A stretch of 64,000 bases of DNA from Haemonchus contortus. Its lineage: Eukaryota; Nematoda; Chromadorea; Rhabditida; Trichostrongylidae. Position numbers and translations under genes: made by a program. Under the pieces are notes generated by a model. It saw only the letters and a list, made by a program, of their open reading frames with translations, made no database searches and had not been told where the DNA came from. Of this stretch, positions 23,507 through 36,526 are shown one piece after another. The DNA is taken from contig LS997566.1 in the NCBI GenBank assembly GCA_000469685.2, positions 12,733,618 to 12,797,617 on the forward strand, written 5' to 3'. Each line of letters begins with the position of its first letter. Position 1 is the first letter of the stretch.

Positions 23507-26500
23507 TGTACATTTCTAGAGGAAAGCAAATTCTCTGCTACAGTGAATACATCACTATTTTAATGTTTTGTGTGGTTGGATATGTCGGCTTAGAGGAACC
23601 TCCATTTCAGGTTTTTTATGGCGAAGGTTCTAGCTTGCAATATTCACGGTTATGCTTATACCTTGATGCTACGTGCTACTGTGAGAGGGAGTGCTCTAAC
23701 CTTCTCTCGGATTTCCCTAGAAACTGGTGCTGAAAGCAATTTAAAAGGCGATACAAACTGTAGATAATTTTTTAGTAGCGATTGACCATACTTGGTATTA
23801 GCTTTGTGAAGTCTAAACAATATTTGCTATCAGCGAGAAATGTCCCTTAGCTTCTAAGCTTCGGCACTCTACTGATGAAGTTCTCTCCTTCTTTCTAACC
23901 ATTTGCCCTGAACAGGGATATAACTCGCTTGTGACAGTACTTTTCTGACCACTTCTTAGATTTGTACTGCTATCAAATTCGTTTCATTACTAATAATTCG
24001 CAATCTGTCGCTTTAAATTGCATAGGGTTCATTAAGACGATGAGCTTGAAACACTAGTATTGATAATCCCTCAGTTGCTGCCTTTTAGAACTTTGTCTCA
24101 TTCGAGGCTCTCATTTGTCATGTTGTAGCATACATACAGTAAGAGTATGATGCTCGTAGGTTTTGCACGAAGTTTACATTATGAGCGTGCTAGCTTAATA
24201 AAAAGATGAACTCCCCGAATTTTTGTTATGATATATGATGCTAGCAATGTACAAATTAGAGATTATCATTGAAATCAGTCAATGTCGAGACTAAGTCGTT
24301 CTCGCCTGTCGCTGATCCTCCCTGCCCGACTGGTTATTCATACAGTTTATTCACAATGACACACAAAAACAATCACTACTTAATCAAATTCAATGCTGGT
24401 ACGGGCTACCCCTTCGGATATCGACGCGAATGGAAAGAACGATATCAGCTCAGAAAGCAAATGAAAACAGCATTTCAAACTGTTTTGCCGTGATTCCAAA
24501 AAGAGGGAACTTGGAGACAAAGGATAATGTATCAGGCTGATCAATCTTGTTTTAGCGTGGGTCCAGGCCTTAGACTTTCATTTAGGTCATGGTATTTCTT
24601 GTAACCATACAGTACGGAGTATTACAAACTGTTCTTCTCTTCTACGGCCGCAGCTATCGTCAGCCAGCTATCCGTCTTTTTCACGGAAAACATGCTTCGT
24701 AAATTGAAAGTTTAAGGTGGTAGAAATCTCTTTCATCATTGAAGACCACAGGCTTCAGCGCCGCATCTAACAAGAACCTAAAATTTTATGTAATGGTTAG
24801 AGTATTATAGGCAAGGATAACATATTTGAAATTTTATGTGCCTGACAACATTGCTGCATGCTACATATAAGATTTTAGCTTACACTGGTCTCAGTATCCC
24901 AGCTACCTTCAGAAATTGCCCACCAAGCTTCTTTTTGGCTTTTTCTTCGGGTACGAGCGTCTTAAACGCACGGCTTAGAATAATTTTTTTGTACTCTATG
25001 AAAGTTGAAGGGCGGAAGTGTTAGCGGAGAATAGTGCAACGATAGTGGAGATAGCGAGGAAATCTGCAAGTCTCATAACTTTAAAGCTCCTTGAAAGTAA
25101 TGAAAATAGGGGGTTTGTACTAGTTCACCATGACGGAAATGACATAGGAAAAGTTTTAGACGAGGGTTTAGTCGTGGCAACTGCGTAAAGAGCTGTAGTG
25201 GGCCGAGACTTGACAAAAAAGCTTCCTACTGGCACTATGGGTCCTACAAGTTATTCGAATTCCCACTGTAAATGGTATAACCTCTGCAACGCCGTAAGAA
25301 TTCGTCCGATTTTACGTGTAGGAGACGACAAAGCAGATGGGTCCGTACCTTCTCCCCGAACACTGCGTCGCAGAATGGCGACGGGATATTGGAGCACACA
25401 ATCTACGAGTTGGGCAGCCCTTTAATTATTCAGATTTATTGGTTACTTTCTCCAACCCTAATGCGTTCTTGATCGTCGATAAAAGAGAAAGAGTCATTTG
25501 GAATAATCAAGTCTATTAAACATTGAAAAAAAAAAACAAAACAGAAAGAAACAATCAAAACTAATCAAAAAAGAAAGGCAGTCAACGAAAAATATGGCGT
25601 CCTATCGATTGGCAGCGAGGTGGGCCGGGTACGGTAATTCCAGCTTGAAGCCCCTAGATAACTAAAATAGATCTGCCGCAAGTCGTAGAGCTAACGTGAG
25701 AAAGGGGCGAAGTTTCGCCACCCCAAAGCCAATCGCTTGTTATCGCTATCTATCTGTGCGGTTTCTCGACTCGACAGCTTTTTATGTATACTTAAGATCC
25801 AAAAGTTTGTCCAAGTTGGAATTTTTAAGAACATTTTTTTTGTGAACTTTGTCTTTCGAAGATTTTCGACGGCTACACTTATCTTAATATAACTATTGCG
25901 CTAGATTATATAAATGAACCTAAACTGGCCGCTGTGCTTCCTAAGATAGCACAGCTAACTACCATAACATAGCTAACATAGCTAAATATGTAGCTGTTCC
26001 ACACCCAGTTCTTACGTCAGAACCTGGAAAACCACTTTCGGTAGTGATAATCCAAGCGCTGAGCCACCAAAGCTCAATACGAACCGAAAAGGGGAGTTCA
26101 CTTACCATGAAGGTGGAAACCAATATTCGAAGCCTCCCTGGCAAGATACTTTGTGAGCTCAACAAATTTCCTCGACCAAGATCTTACCAGTCCACAAGCT
26201 TATTATCGTCATGGTGCAGACCGGAATCCGTCAGAGCAATACCATTTTGCACAAACTTTTTGGTACCGCTCTCAAGACCCTTATACGTCACTCGGAATGA
26301 AAAAGCCGGCACTCACATCACCATCGCTGTGCGAATGACATAATAGCACCGAGTAATATCGAGTAGGCCAAACTAATGTGTGTTGAATTCGAGAACAGAA
26401 AGGGCATTGAAAGGTAGCGAAAAAGACAAATACCATCCGGCTTCTCCACACCATTTTTTTGTTATTGCAGTCATTCCATCCGGCCACAACTTGAAAGACC

Positions 26501-27300
26501 TGTACACTACACTGTCGAAATGAGCATTCAGTCGAAGACTTGAACGTGCGTTAGGTATTCCAGCGTGGAGCAAAGATGAGGACATTCAAACCAAGGACAA
26601 GGAATCGAAGAGCAGGTAGGTCGGACACGTTATACGATTTCGTGAGATCATTGGACCGAGACAGTACTGACAAGGGTAGCTGAAGAGGTCGTGAGTGGGG
26701 AGCTAAACACTAAGCGTGTGCCAGCATTAGTTGAAGCTCAATACTCGCAGCAGTACACTTCAGAGTTCCTCGCATGAGCTCAATGAAAGGAGTAACTTGC
26801 CTCATGTCCAATGCCAAAGGTCTACTGGATTACAGTGGCTAGCGGCTGACCGAGTGGAGGCTTTACTTACGCCAGCTCCAGCAAGTCGACGATCAAGTAA
26901 AAGACAGGTGATCCAGGTATACAGTCGCTCTGCATTACCAGTCATCACTTATGTTCAGAGTTCTCTATCTGATCCTGGGAAACCGTTGGTGACAGCGCTA
27001 CTTCTTCGATCCTATGTAGGGGTGGGGAATAAATCGAAGACCACATCGACGATCCGGTGTTCGCATTAAAACGCGCGTGAAATCGAGTGGAATCTCTTCT
27101 TGTACTTATAACTTCTCTTCATTTGCATACTCTAGATGTCTTGCGTGAGTTTGGACTTCGCGGGTGCAACCGCTATCCTTTACTTCGGCCAAAAACTTAA
27201 TTTCGAATACCAGGAACGAATTCGCGAAGACCTTTTTTGGTTGATAGGCTCTGGGATAGCTGAAAAGAAAAATGGAGGCGGGTGATGTTCTGTGCTCAAG
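23507..27300. other. No supported gene
   Basis: Frames 24269-24493 and 25337-25519 (+) give mildly protein-like products but lack linked splice sites or polyA signals. A region near 26590-26730 faintly resembles the 3' part of a LINE. Confidence 0.3.
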
Positions 27301-27304
27301 TTAT

Positions 27305-27425
27305 AAACAATGGACCGGGGTGATGGCTGACTACATAGATCTTTCGAGATGTCATTCGACTCCAGGACATCTGTTAGCCCGATGGTCGGACTTTTTGTGG
27401 AAGCGCTGATTGAGATAAGTGTTTT
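27305..27425 (+). pseudogene. LINE ORF2 3' fragment
   Basis: Read across two frames, the plus strand gives WLTT, IFRDVIR and then TPGHLLARWSDFLW. This matches the nematode LINE motif W(I/F)PR(D/E)V(K/I)R TPG..P.RWSDFF near the end of the reverse-transcriptase protein. Short and frameshifted. Confidence 0.45.
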
Positions 27426-28094
27426 TCTTAATGTTGTGAAAGCAAGTATGGTTCAAAAAAAGTCGAAAAGAGGTTGTTCCAACAGTTTTATGATGAACGT
27501 GACGATAGACGATGCTGTTTTTTTTACCTAACAATGAGATCTCTCCCACTATATCACTTCCTCATAGCCTGAATTGGAAACCATGCATTTCTTCGCTCCG
27601 GTGGTAAGAAGGGGGTGTCGAAAAAAGTCAGCCATGGTTCCATCCATTACGAAGCTCTCCGCATGCTTGGCCAGCTTATGTGGGGCTCTCACATCAGACA
27701 CTAGGTTGGGGACAAAAGAACGGGCATCTGGCCAGTTTTTTTTTTGAGTTACCTCTCAGTAAAACATTCCAGAATTCAATGTCGCTTGCACGATCGAGCA
27801 CAACTTGCAGGATTTCTGAAGTACTGGAAAGGAGTGCTGGTAGTAGTCCTATTTTTTCGCTCGATACTTTTAACAGAATGGTTTGAGAGTTGTTGAACCT
27901 GCTTGATCTTCGAAATTTATGAGCACGGTTCCCAGTTCAACTCATAATGTTGTAAGCATGTTAAGCTTTTCTAAGAAGATGCTTCTGTTTGAGTAGATGG
28001 CTAGAAAGGCCACCTTTCGGCTTTGTGAGGGAGACTAGAGAACCCGATGTAGCTCACCACCTTCCAGGTTAGCATGTAGCACTGCAAATAAATA

Positions 28095-29385
28095 TTGGGT
28101 TGTCCGAAAAGTTTCCGCCGATTTTTGACACCCCGGATTTATCAACCGTTGTGCAAAAGATCAAGGACCCAACCTAATAACGTTATATGTTTTCTGAAAG
28201 AGTACGTCCTCCTCTATATTCCTGCTGGGATTCTGTCAACATTTGTCGAAGTTTTTCTGTACAGGGCTCGTATGAAAATGGAGAATCACTGCGCGCATTT
28301 TCTACATCTGAAGTATTTCTTCTACCGCAAGGCCTAGAATGCGGCTCAAGCCGCATGAAAGATATAGGACGTTTGAGTAGACCATGCCCTAGAGGAACGT
28401 AGAGTGCATGACTAGTTTGCGGGATCCAAACAGAGTGAATTTGCCTTCGAAGACCGGCAAACTTTAGGGAGACTATCATCAGTTTAAACGATCAACTCGA
28501 AATGTTAACCGAAGCGAATCGGCACATCATTGCTCGTTGAGTACGACAAGGACTCAATGTTTTAAAATTAACCATCCATAGTCATCTGCAGACACTTGGT
28601 TTTGAAAAGCGCCCCGATGTTTAGATATCTCGCGAAAGGAGCGAGCGCAATGTGATGGACCGCGCCTCCATGTGTGACTCGTTGCTCAAACGAAATAAAA
28701 ATGAGCCGGTTCTGAAACGCATGAGCACGAAGGACGAAAATCGGATTGTGTACAACAACGAGGAACGGAAACGATCGTGGAGTCTCCTTAGTGAGCCATC
28801 ACAAACCGCTGCAAAAGTCAAAATCCAGGTGCGGAAGACTATGCCGAGTTGCTGATGGGATTCCAGGGAGATCACTTACCCTGAGCTGTTGTCGCATAAT
28901 CAAACTGGTACGGATGACTTAGGAAAGGTACTATAGTTAGCTAGAAAATATGGAGGCAGCGATAGACCAAAAGCGACCCAAAGTGGTCAATTGTGAGGGC
29001 GTAATCTTCCAACAGGGTGCCTCCAGACCACACGTATTTTTGGCCACTTGTCAAAAGTTGCTAAAGCTTGGGTGGGATGTCTTACCACACCCCCCATATA
29101 GTTCAAACATAGCACCATCAGAATACCACTTGTTTGGGTTTCTGCAGAATTCTTTGAATGGAAAATCTTTCAATTCGCTGGAGGACTGCGAAAAGCACCT
29201 GAGAGGGTTTTTCGATTTTAAGTCTGGAACCTTCTATGGAAGAGGGGAACTGGAACCTACAGGGAGATGGCGAATCCTTACTGAACAGAGTAGAGGATAC
29301 ATTGTTCAATCAATGGATTTCTTCTTCTAGGAATTTTCATTCAAAGATGAATCAAAAATCGGCGGGAACTTTTCGGACAACCCAA
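28095..29385 (+). mobile_element. Full-length but inactive mariner element
   Basis: Flanked by TA (28093-28094, 29386-29387). Inverted ends TTGGGTTGTCCGAAAAGTTT and its counterpart run on through about 30 bases (CCGCCGATTTTTG). The length, 1291 bases, is that of an intact mariner. Its ends differ from the other two mariners in the window, so it is a third lineage. Confidence 0.8.
28480..29330 (+). pseudogene. Mariner transposase pseudogene
   Basis: The second helix-turn-helix (around LTIHSHLQTLGFEKRPDV, between stops) is followed by STKDENRIVYNN (first catalytic Asp kept). RPHVFLATCQKLLKLGWDVL and HPPYSSNIAPSEYHLFGFLQ come next. The family reads QDNARPH and APSDYHLF at the second and third catalytic positions. 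Here QQGASRPH and APSEYHLF have lost the second Asp and changed the third to Glu. Several stops and frame changes confirm it is dead. Confidence 0.75.
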
Positions 29386-29724
29386 TACATCAGCGCGGAT
29401 AGAATGGACAAGTGCTTTCATATTATGATTAAGCAGTAAAATAATCTCAACTGCGAGGTAGGACACACCAAATACTTTTATTTCTCGGCAGACAAGCCAA
29501 AGCCAACATTGTTGTGCTCGCCATCTACGTAATGAAGCTATTCCTATAGCTGTAGTGATCCAATAAATATTGGTTTACCTAAAATCATTTTGTTGATCAC
29601 AGCATTAGATATGCCGAAAGACGTCGGAAATTAGCAGAGCATCAAGATGAAAATGCATCTAATCTAACGATGAGTGCTCAGAGTAGTTTATTATTCTACG
29701 TAACCTTCCTAATGCACACTGACT

Positions 29725-29800
29725 GGGTCCCTCAGGGCGTCAAACGAACACCAGGGCAGCAGCCAGCGCGATGGTCAGATTTCTTAACGGCAGCCGTGGA
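29725..29800 (+). pseudogene. LINE ORF2 3' fragment
   Basis: The plus strand reads DWVPQGVKRTPGQQPARWSD, the same C-terminal LINE motif as at 27305, in one short open piece. It faces the minus-strand LINE that follows. Confidence 0.5.
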
Positions 29801-30539
29801 ATGAAGGACAACAATGTCTCGTGTCCCTCGCATAAGTACGATATACTGGACTACTGCACGCTCGAGGAAATCAACGTAAACAGGATAACAGTGGGTACAG
29901 TTGATCGATTTTAGAATAAGTAACAACTATAAAAGAGCAGTGCTCCAAGAGTGCTGTAGTCATTGTCAGTGGAATCCGATCGACCGAGGGTAGGGTAATT
30001 TGGCCGAGGGTGCACATAGAACACGATTGTGGCTTCTCTGTCCATCTCGAAAAAAAGACGCATTTGGTAGTGATAGGACAGGAAAGTCAAAGGTATCAGT
30101 AGACAGCGCTAAAGAACTGTATAGGCACTCAATGTACCTGGATGCCCTATATTTACTGAACTAGCCTATTCTCTACTTTTCTACCAAAATTAGTGAACTT
30201 CTCAAGCTTTATCAAAACAACCCAGATAGATACTGCCTTGAACGGGAGACGAACTTAAACGTATGATTTGCCTGGTTCTCTGAATCATTACTGGGCCTAT
30301 TTTATAAATGATCGATTACGAGGAAGATGATTTTCGGAACCAGCACACTACCTTCCATGAGATTGTGGTGTCTTTTCAGCAGCTATTTCGCCAAAGTTCG
30401 ATTTTCCTACTAAGATGAAAGGAAGTATGTCTCCCTCCACTGGTCCTTTTCGCGAAGCAGAGTAGTCGTACTCTATATCGTACTTGCTAGTTGGGCACAA
30501 GGCATGGCTTCCCTTTCATTTATAGCTTTTGAAGAAATC

Positions 30540-32330
30540 TGACCATCGCGCTGGCAGCTTTGGTGTTCATTTGACGCCCCGAGGGATCCAGTCAGTAAAC
30601 GCCCTGGCCCAACGGTCATCACGGTATCGCATTACGTGTCCGGCTCACGTGATGTTCGACTCCATGGCGTAAACGACGGCTTCCCTGATCTTCCTATGTT
30701 GGCAGAGCTCAAAAGTCCGAATAATGCCTTTCTGTACGTGTGTAGGAGGAATCCGAGCACGGCGACGGTGAATGACGGTGACCGCAAGTTTACCCTGCTT
30801 TCGTACAGTCCAAGCCTGAAGAGCAGCAGTACTGTTAAAGTGAGCAAGAAGCTGCATGTTCTGCGCCTTCTTCATTACTCCCTCGTTGTTATCGAATGCT
30901 CCCCATTCCACGCGTTCTCTTCTGCTCAGCTGCGGAGCTTGACATTCATTATACTGACTTCTCGACCTAAATAGACGTAGCTAGATCATTCAGATATATA
31001 CATATATATGTATACATGTGTAGTATCTAGAAGTGATAGCTGTAGGAAATGGCTGTAGTCTGTCAAAATGCGACCGCGCCTCTATGAATTGAAGCTGATG
31101 TGGTGGATAAACTAGATAGTCTTTCTCTTTTCCTTTTTTCCCTAGCAATAATCCAGCGCCTTTGCAGAGTCCGCTGCTCTTGTTCACTGTCTCCATTTCT
31201 TTTGCTGCAACGTTGATTTCAGCTGCTTGTTGATCATTCAGCTGCTTACCAACTCTTCTCTAGGGCCCCTCAGCCCTGAATACTATAGCCTCCCTTGTCG
31301 AATGATTCTACGGCCTTACCAGGCCGTGTCCATACCAGCGCAGACGCTGCACTGTCATCATTCAACTAGTCAGGGGCTGTTTGCATCACCGTCTTGACCT
31401 CTTCGTTTCAAATCCGGTCCAGTCGCGTCCAACCGGAGATCCTTCTGAGTATCCTCATTTCTGTGGAAAGCTCTTACCACTATCCGGGATAGCTTTCTTC
31501 TAAGCGCACTGAAGCATCATTGTTTGCAGAGGATGATAGTGACTTCTCTCCATTTCATTTCAGTGTTGATTCGACCCTCTACAGCCTGATCCACACTACT
31601 GCCGGTAGTTAGGTCAATTCCTAGGTATCAAAAGTCTTTGACAATCTCGATTCGTTTTCCAAGGCAGTTCACGATTGGCTTTGCTTTATCATCTGCGGCG
31701 ATTTTCTGTCACAACTGCAGCTTTTTCTTCAGAGTTCTTCTCCACTGTTCACTCCCAGAGCGATGTCATCAGCGCCGCTAATGGTCTTCAACCCGAGATC
31801 CCTTTGTTATAACATCCAGTGTTAAAGGAAAAGGAAAGGACAGTGTGATCACTGGTGTACCGAAACCTTGTCGTCCATTAGTTGTTTTAGGCCCTAAGGA
31901 GTGCGTACAGTTCCCGTGAACCTATCGTGCATGTCCTTCACCAGGTACATGAGGCAACACTTCTATTCAGAGCACTTCGGAATGTTTCGTTCTCGCAGAA
32001 TTGTGTGCCGGAGACGGTGGGAAGCTTTGTCAGTATCCGAGGAGGCTAGGTAGCAGGTCCTACGCTTTTCTCATGTACTAAGTCACTTGTCTAGCTGTGA
32101 AAATGATACCCATAGAAGACGATTTTGTCATGAAGCTGAAGAGCCTTAAATCAACTAGCCACTCGTGGACTTGCATCGTGTGTGCAGTGAACCTGATCCG
32201 TCGGTGGTTAGAACACTCCACTGCGTCCCACTTCTGCTTGGAGATGGGAACGGTAGCACTCCTCCTCCACACACCTGTGATTCTTCCTTCTGTAGTCACA
32301 GCAATCGGGAGATGGGTGAGCCATCAGCCC
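30540..32330 (-). pseudogene. RTE-like LINE remnant: reverse transcriptase
   Basis: Read 5' to 3' on the minus strand. At ~32300-32090 come SATVPISKQKWDAVECSNHR and IRFTAHTMQVHEWLVDLRLF, the first reverse-transcriptase blocks. Degraded later blocks lie around 31990-31700. At 30911-30645 come ALQAWTVRKQ and KIREAVVYAMES, then AGHVMRYRDDRWARAFTDWI and ARWSDFF near 30660-30540. The order fits a decayed RTE-type LINE with many frameshifts. Confidence 0.6.
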
Positions 32331-33014
32331 TTTCCTCTACTTAGGGGCTATTCTCATCCTTTTTAAGGAGTTCATCGAAGTTCATCGATCTGCGCTTGAC
32401 CACAGCTGGGTTTTTTGGAATTTACCCTCTCTCCTCTTTACGGGCTTCACTACGAGTGTATACTTTTGATATGTATGTTATCTCAAAATCATTATTGAGT
32501 CTATTCTAAGCCATATTTTTTAACCTAGGTCCAACAAATGAACCTAATTATTAAGAAGACAGAGCACCATGTAGCACCAGGAAGTTAGCAGAGTAGCTAG
32601 CAGGTAGCAAACTCCTGAACATAGGAACAGTGAGTCACCCACGCGACCAATGCATGCACCATGTGCAGCTCATTGTAAGAGAAGGATGCCCTAGGTGAGC
32701 ACGTTCCTAACGCGCTTGTGCTCCCAACACAGGGGTTTAAATATTTTCGATGAATATGATGTTCTTCAAGTAGAATAATTAAATTCGTTCTTATCATTCT
32801 GAGGTCTGAGCACAGCAGAGCCCCTTTGTAGTTTTTGTCTTTGGTTGGTACTCTTTGCCGGAAGCATTTTCCTTGAATTCTAGCACTTATGCTTTCTCAA
32901 GCTGTCATTTTCGTAATATTCCTTATGAGGTTCTGATGTCTGTGCTCAATGATAGGGGAGGGTAACGACCGCCTCTAGAATGCTCCGCCTCTTCACTTTG
33001 TCCACATTTGCCAG
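32331..33014. other. No exon seen; upstream of the peptide gene
   Basis: AT-rich sequence without coding signal. The last 18 bases, ending TTTGCCAG at 33014, are an acceptor directly before the start codon of the next gene. Confidence 0.3.
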
Positions 33015-33079
33015 ATGCGCACCTTGTACGTGTTCCTCGCTCTGATTGTCACCATCGTAGCTCTACGGCTCAAGATGGA
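33015..33079 (+). CDS. Exon 1 of secreted short peptide precursor: signal peptide
   Basis: Model: 33015-33079, 39715-39768, 44433-44526, 70 residues. This exon is almost wholly a signal peptide: MRT, then the hydrophobic run LYVFLALIVTIVAL, then RLKM; cleavage is expected after about residue 16. The ATG follows directly behind CACATTTGCCAG, which fits spliced-leader trans-splicing. The exon ends in phase 2 at a GTGAGT donor. The rest of the precursor has no cysteine and one dibasic Lys-Arg site, as in neuropeptide or peptide-hormone precursors (known class features). I do not recognise the family. Confidence 0.6.
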
Positions 33080-33565
33080 GTGAGTGTGTTTCTACGATCA
33101 TTATCTTTGTGCTCGATAGATTAAGAAAGATGGTACTAATTTGGAGAATTCTTCTCACTCACCCTAACAAACCAGTTACTTATAAAATGAGAGGGAAGAG
33201 TTAAGCTTCTGAAGTCTAGTAGCCTCGAAAAGCTGAAACGGAACGTCTTGTTAATCAGATAAAAAAAACTCCAACTCAGTTCCATCTACTCCGAACTGAA
33301 CGTAATGCTCCTAATGTGAATGCTCGACCTCTTTTAATTGAAGACATGGTAGATCCATTTTGTTAGTTTTGCTAGAATAGATTGCAAAGCAGCAAAAAAA
33401 AATTTCTCGGCCCAAGGAGATGGGGATGGAGTTGAATACCTCTTAGAAATAAGGTTTCCTCCAACATGGGCATAAAATCAAGTTCAGTTCTCCAAGCCGA
33501 AATATTTGCCTTTTTGCACCTAAAGATCCAGTCTCCAAAACCAAATCTCGTCCAGAAGGATGAGT

Positions 33566-33877
33566 TTACCCACCACAAAGAAACAGCTGTACCTTGTCAG
33601 GACTAAGAAGAGATCTGGAAATAATTTTATTATCATTCTCGTAGACTTGGTTAAGAAAATAAAAAATAAGTATAAATGTTCCAAGATTACTGTAAAGTGT
33701 CTCAGAGTGGACGTAGCGTAGAACTTCTTTTTCTATTACTACTACCTTAAGGTCGGGCAAGTGAACATAATCCTTTTGAAGAGTGCAGCCGTTCTTCTGA
33801 GGTATGTGGCTCAAAACCTTGAGCAAATCAACATGGTTCTCGAACTCTTGACTAATAACAGTTTCATGAGCACTCAT
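33566..33877 (-). CDS. Possible exon of a nested antisense gene
   Basis: 103-codon frame on the minus strand inside intron 1 of the peptide gene. The first 44 codons (33877-33746) look most protein-like and end at a GTAGTA donor-like site. An acceptor-like GCATGCTCAG lies 22 bases before the ATG. Downstream frames are hydrophobic and unclear. No family recognised; it may be chance or a decayed element. Confidence 0.22.
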   Translation of the reverse strand: MSAHETVISQEFENHVDLLKVLSHIPQKNGCTLQKDYVHLPDLKVVVIEKEVLRYVHSETLYSNLGTFILIFYFLNQVYENDNKIISRSLLSPDKVQLFLCGG

Positions 33878-34438
33878 TCTTCGTTATCCCTATAATTTCT
33901 GAGCATGCAATATGGCATAATAAATGGTTAGACCGTAAATTAGTCGAAGATTAAACATAAAGTTACCAATCATACCAAAAATAGCATCATTACCCTTTAG
34001 CGACAGTATTCGGAGAAAACATAAAAAGAAAGGTACAGTCGAGGGAAGGCTTTTTATTTCTTAAATGAGATTGCTGAATTTTACACTTCCTTTCTTCATA
34101 TTCTGCCCGCATCTTGAGGTACTTTTCCAAACTACTATCACAAATTTTTAGATTCCTTTAGAAATGGTTATCTGGCTGTGAACCGAAGAAGTGAAGTCTT
34201 TATCGACTCTATCAATTATTAGATCTTGTATCGTGATAAAAAGTCATGCCAATACCTTCATTTGGCATATAATGCCCGCTGGTTTCACAACCTCCTCGTT
34301 CGACAAGTCAATCCCCACTCTCTGTCCTCCTTGGGGTATATCGACCATGAAGCTATCATGTTGAACGGTTTGCTACATTCAAACGACCAACGCCGGAATA
34401 AGAGCGGCACCCAGCTTGGAAGTGCTGCGACTACATTC

Positions 34439-34528
34439 AGGAATCAGAAAGTCAGTTCTTTGCGACTCCCGTCTTGCGGGATATCTTCCCGGGGAAGGAG
34501 AACAGCAAAGACTGACTTTCTGATTCCT
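34439..34528. repeat. Strong hairpin
   Basis: AGGAATCAGAAAGTCAGT and on (34439-34463) is repeated inverted as GCAAAGACTGACTTTCTGAT and on (34505-34528). The 24 base pairs carry a single bulged T. The 41-base loop contains a smaller CCCG/CGGG stem. It lies inside intron 1 of the peptide gene. It could be a small foldback element, a precursor-like RNA hairpin or a chance inversion. Confidence 0.6.
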
Positions 34529-35324
34529 ATACGCCCTTACTTTCCCACGTACATGACGTAAACGACCAACGAAATTGTGTTAGCTTCTCACGGATTCGAA
34601 AAGCATCTGAATCTCATAACTGACAAGCTCTCTCTATTACTCTTTCCCTTGGTATGAGAATCCAGTCATAAGAGGTTCTTTCCGGTTTCGGATTACTCCA
34701 TCAGAATCGACCTTTTTTTCCCTACATTACTCAGTTTCTGAGGAATTCATGAGAAAGTTATTGCTGAAGTACAGCAGGAGAAGTTCCTTCGGAATGGTCC
34801 CTGTCGCAACCATAAATCTGTCATAAAATCGAGATTGCAGTGAAAAACATTCTTTCGTAGGATAGCTATTTCTCGCTGATGAACCTAAAGACGCCCTGTA
34901 GACCTAGTTGGCAAGCGATCCGCGAACGAGCGTCTGCATTCATGATATAGTTGAATGAGTATCACATCCTTTGTTTGGATTTAACTTCGGTAAAAATGGG
35001 TCCATCGTGGCATCCCTTCCCAACTTCTTCAGCTTCTGCCCCTGCTGCCCTTTTCGAAGTCATACACTGCTACCATACTAAATCTTTAGCTGTGCCTTCC
35101 TTTGGTTTACTGACTTGAATTATCTCCGTTCTGTTAACTGCTAATTATAGCCGGTGTTCTTGTACAAACGATACTGTTGTCAACGATATCGGGAAGTCGA
35201 GCGATGTGCAGAGCACAGGTTTGGTTCTCAGCCCATCCTGAGGTCGAGCGTAATCTAACTCGCACCTAAGACCCTTTTACACACAATCGTTGGATTCTTT
35301 TTTGTCTCTTTGATGAGAAATGTT

Positions 35325-35605
35325 TGAGTGGTCGGTAGATCCCGTGTGAGGGATGCGCCACGTAAACGATTTCCATTCGGGATCGTTGTGGCGAATCGTA
35401 TGCGTGTGCTTCATAATGACTTGCAGGGCCCAGCCGATGTACAAGTTAGTGCTTTTATCCTCCCACAGAAGTCTGGTACCAATTAAGCGACTTCGCAGGG
35501 ATGCAAAAGTTTGGTTGGCTAGGTCAGGAATCGATCTGAGATTCGATTTGACCATGCGTGTATGATAGCGCGCCACATGCTGCTACACCACTTTCGATTT
35601 AGGCC
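35325..35605 (-). repeat. tRNA-derived SINE, minus strand
   Basis: Same body as the copy at 17100: GTGAGGGATGCGCCACGT tail side, TGTACAAGTTAGTGCTTTTATC, CACACGCATG, and a degraded head GGTGTAGCAGCATGTGGCG. Confidence 0.6.
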
Positions 35606-35878
35606 ATACCATGACGATTCCGCTGGTATGTAGGAGCAGGAATAGTAAGTTGAATGAAACATCAATGAATTTCCACTCAACTAGTGGGAAACCAACTGCA
35701 ATAGCAGTCGCTGCAGACCAATGCAGGGTTGTTCTGCACGTCTGTGTAGAATGAAAGCGTATTCAGCAGTCTCGTATCCAACCAATTCAACCAAAAACGA
35801 TATTTCTACAACCAAAAATATCTTCTATTTTCGGTTGACCAGGTTTTACCTCTGCATTATTAAGAATATGAGCTAAAT

Positions 35879-35935
35879 GCTCTGTAGACACGCTCTGTAG
35901 CTCTGTGGATCTCTGTCGCTCTGCAGCTCTGTAAA
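35879..35935. repeat. Short GCTCTGTAG tandem repeat
   Basis: GCTCTGTAG and close variants (CTCTGTGGA, GCTCTGCAG) recur about six times in 57 bases. Confidence 0.6.
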
Positions 35936-36362
35936 ACGTTATATCGGCATTCACGAATATCTTTATTCACGAATGACCAATTTATAGCACACGTGACTAA
36001 GGATGTACACAAAATAGCTAGTAGACACGCTAAGGATTCCTTCAGATGATTGCCTTTACATAATTTAGGCTCAATGGTTATGGTAATCCCGTTTCTCACG
36101 ACAGCACAGCAATTATGTTCAGAAATAGATAACGGAGTATCAAAAAACATGAATATTTAATGGGAATTGTTCTCAGCTATTTTCTCATATCCTTTCATGA
36201 AGAAAAATTCTCACTAAAATGACTTCGAAGTCTAGTTAAAGTTCAAGGCAACGTTTTTTAATCCCACTATTTTTGGCATATGCATTTAAGTGTTTTCAAA
36301 TGGGTAAGCATACACGCTTTGTATGGGAAAAATGTTCTGTACTCTCTGTTTTTGGGTACGAT

Positions 36363-36450
36363 GACTTACGGTGTCTAGCCGTTGCCAGCGTTTTTATTCT
36401 TCCAGACAAAGCAGGTACCACTTAGGTTCGTATATGTAGTGGTATACGGC
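36363..36450 (-). repeat. SINE fragment, middle part
   Basis: Contains the SINE body block (ACTTACGGTGTCTAGCCG, GCGTTTTTATTCTTCCAGAC, GGTACCA) without the head. Confidence 0.4.
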
Positions 36451-36526
36451 CTTTACCGTTACCCTTTCCACTCATCTATGTATAATATATGTAAGGCTGA
36501 AAATAATGAAAATAAAGAACAAAGTA

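Noticed and set aside
26590..26730. Possible LINE 3' fragment (GRTRYTIS..DHW)
   Set aside because: Only a few residues fit the AGHV.R..D.RW motif, and the downstream RTPG..RWSDFF block is missing.
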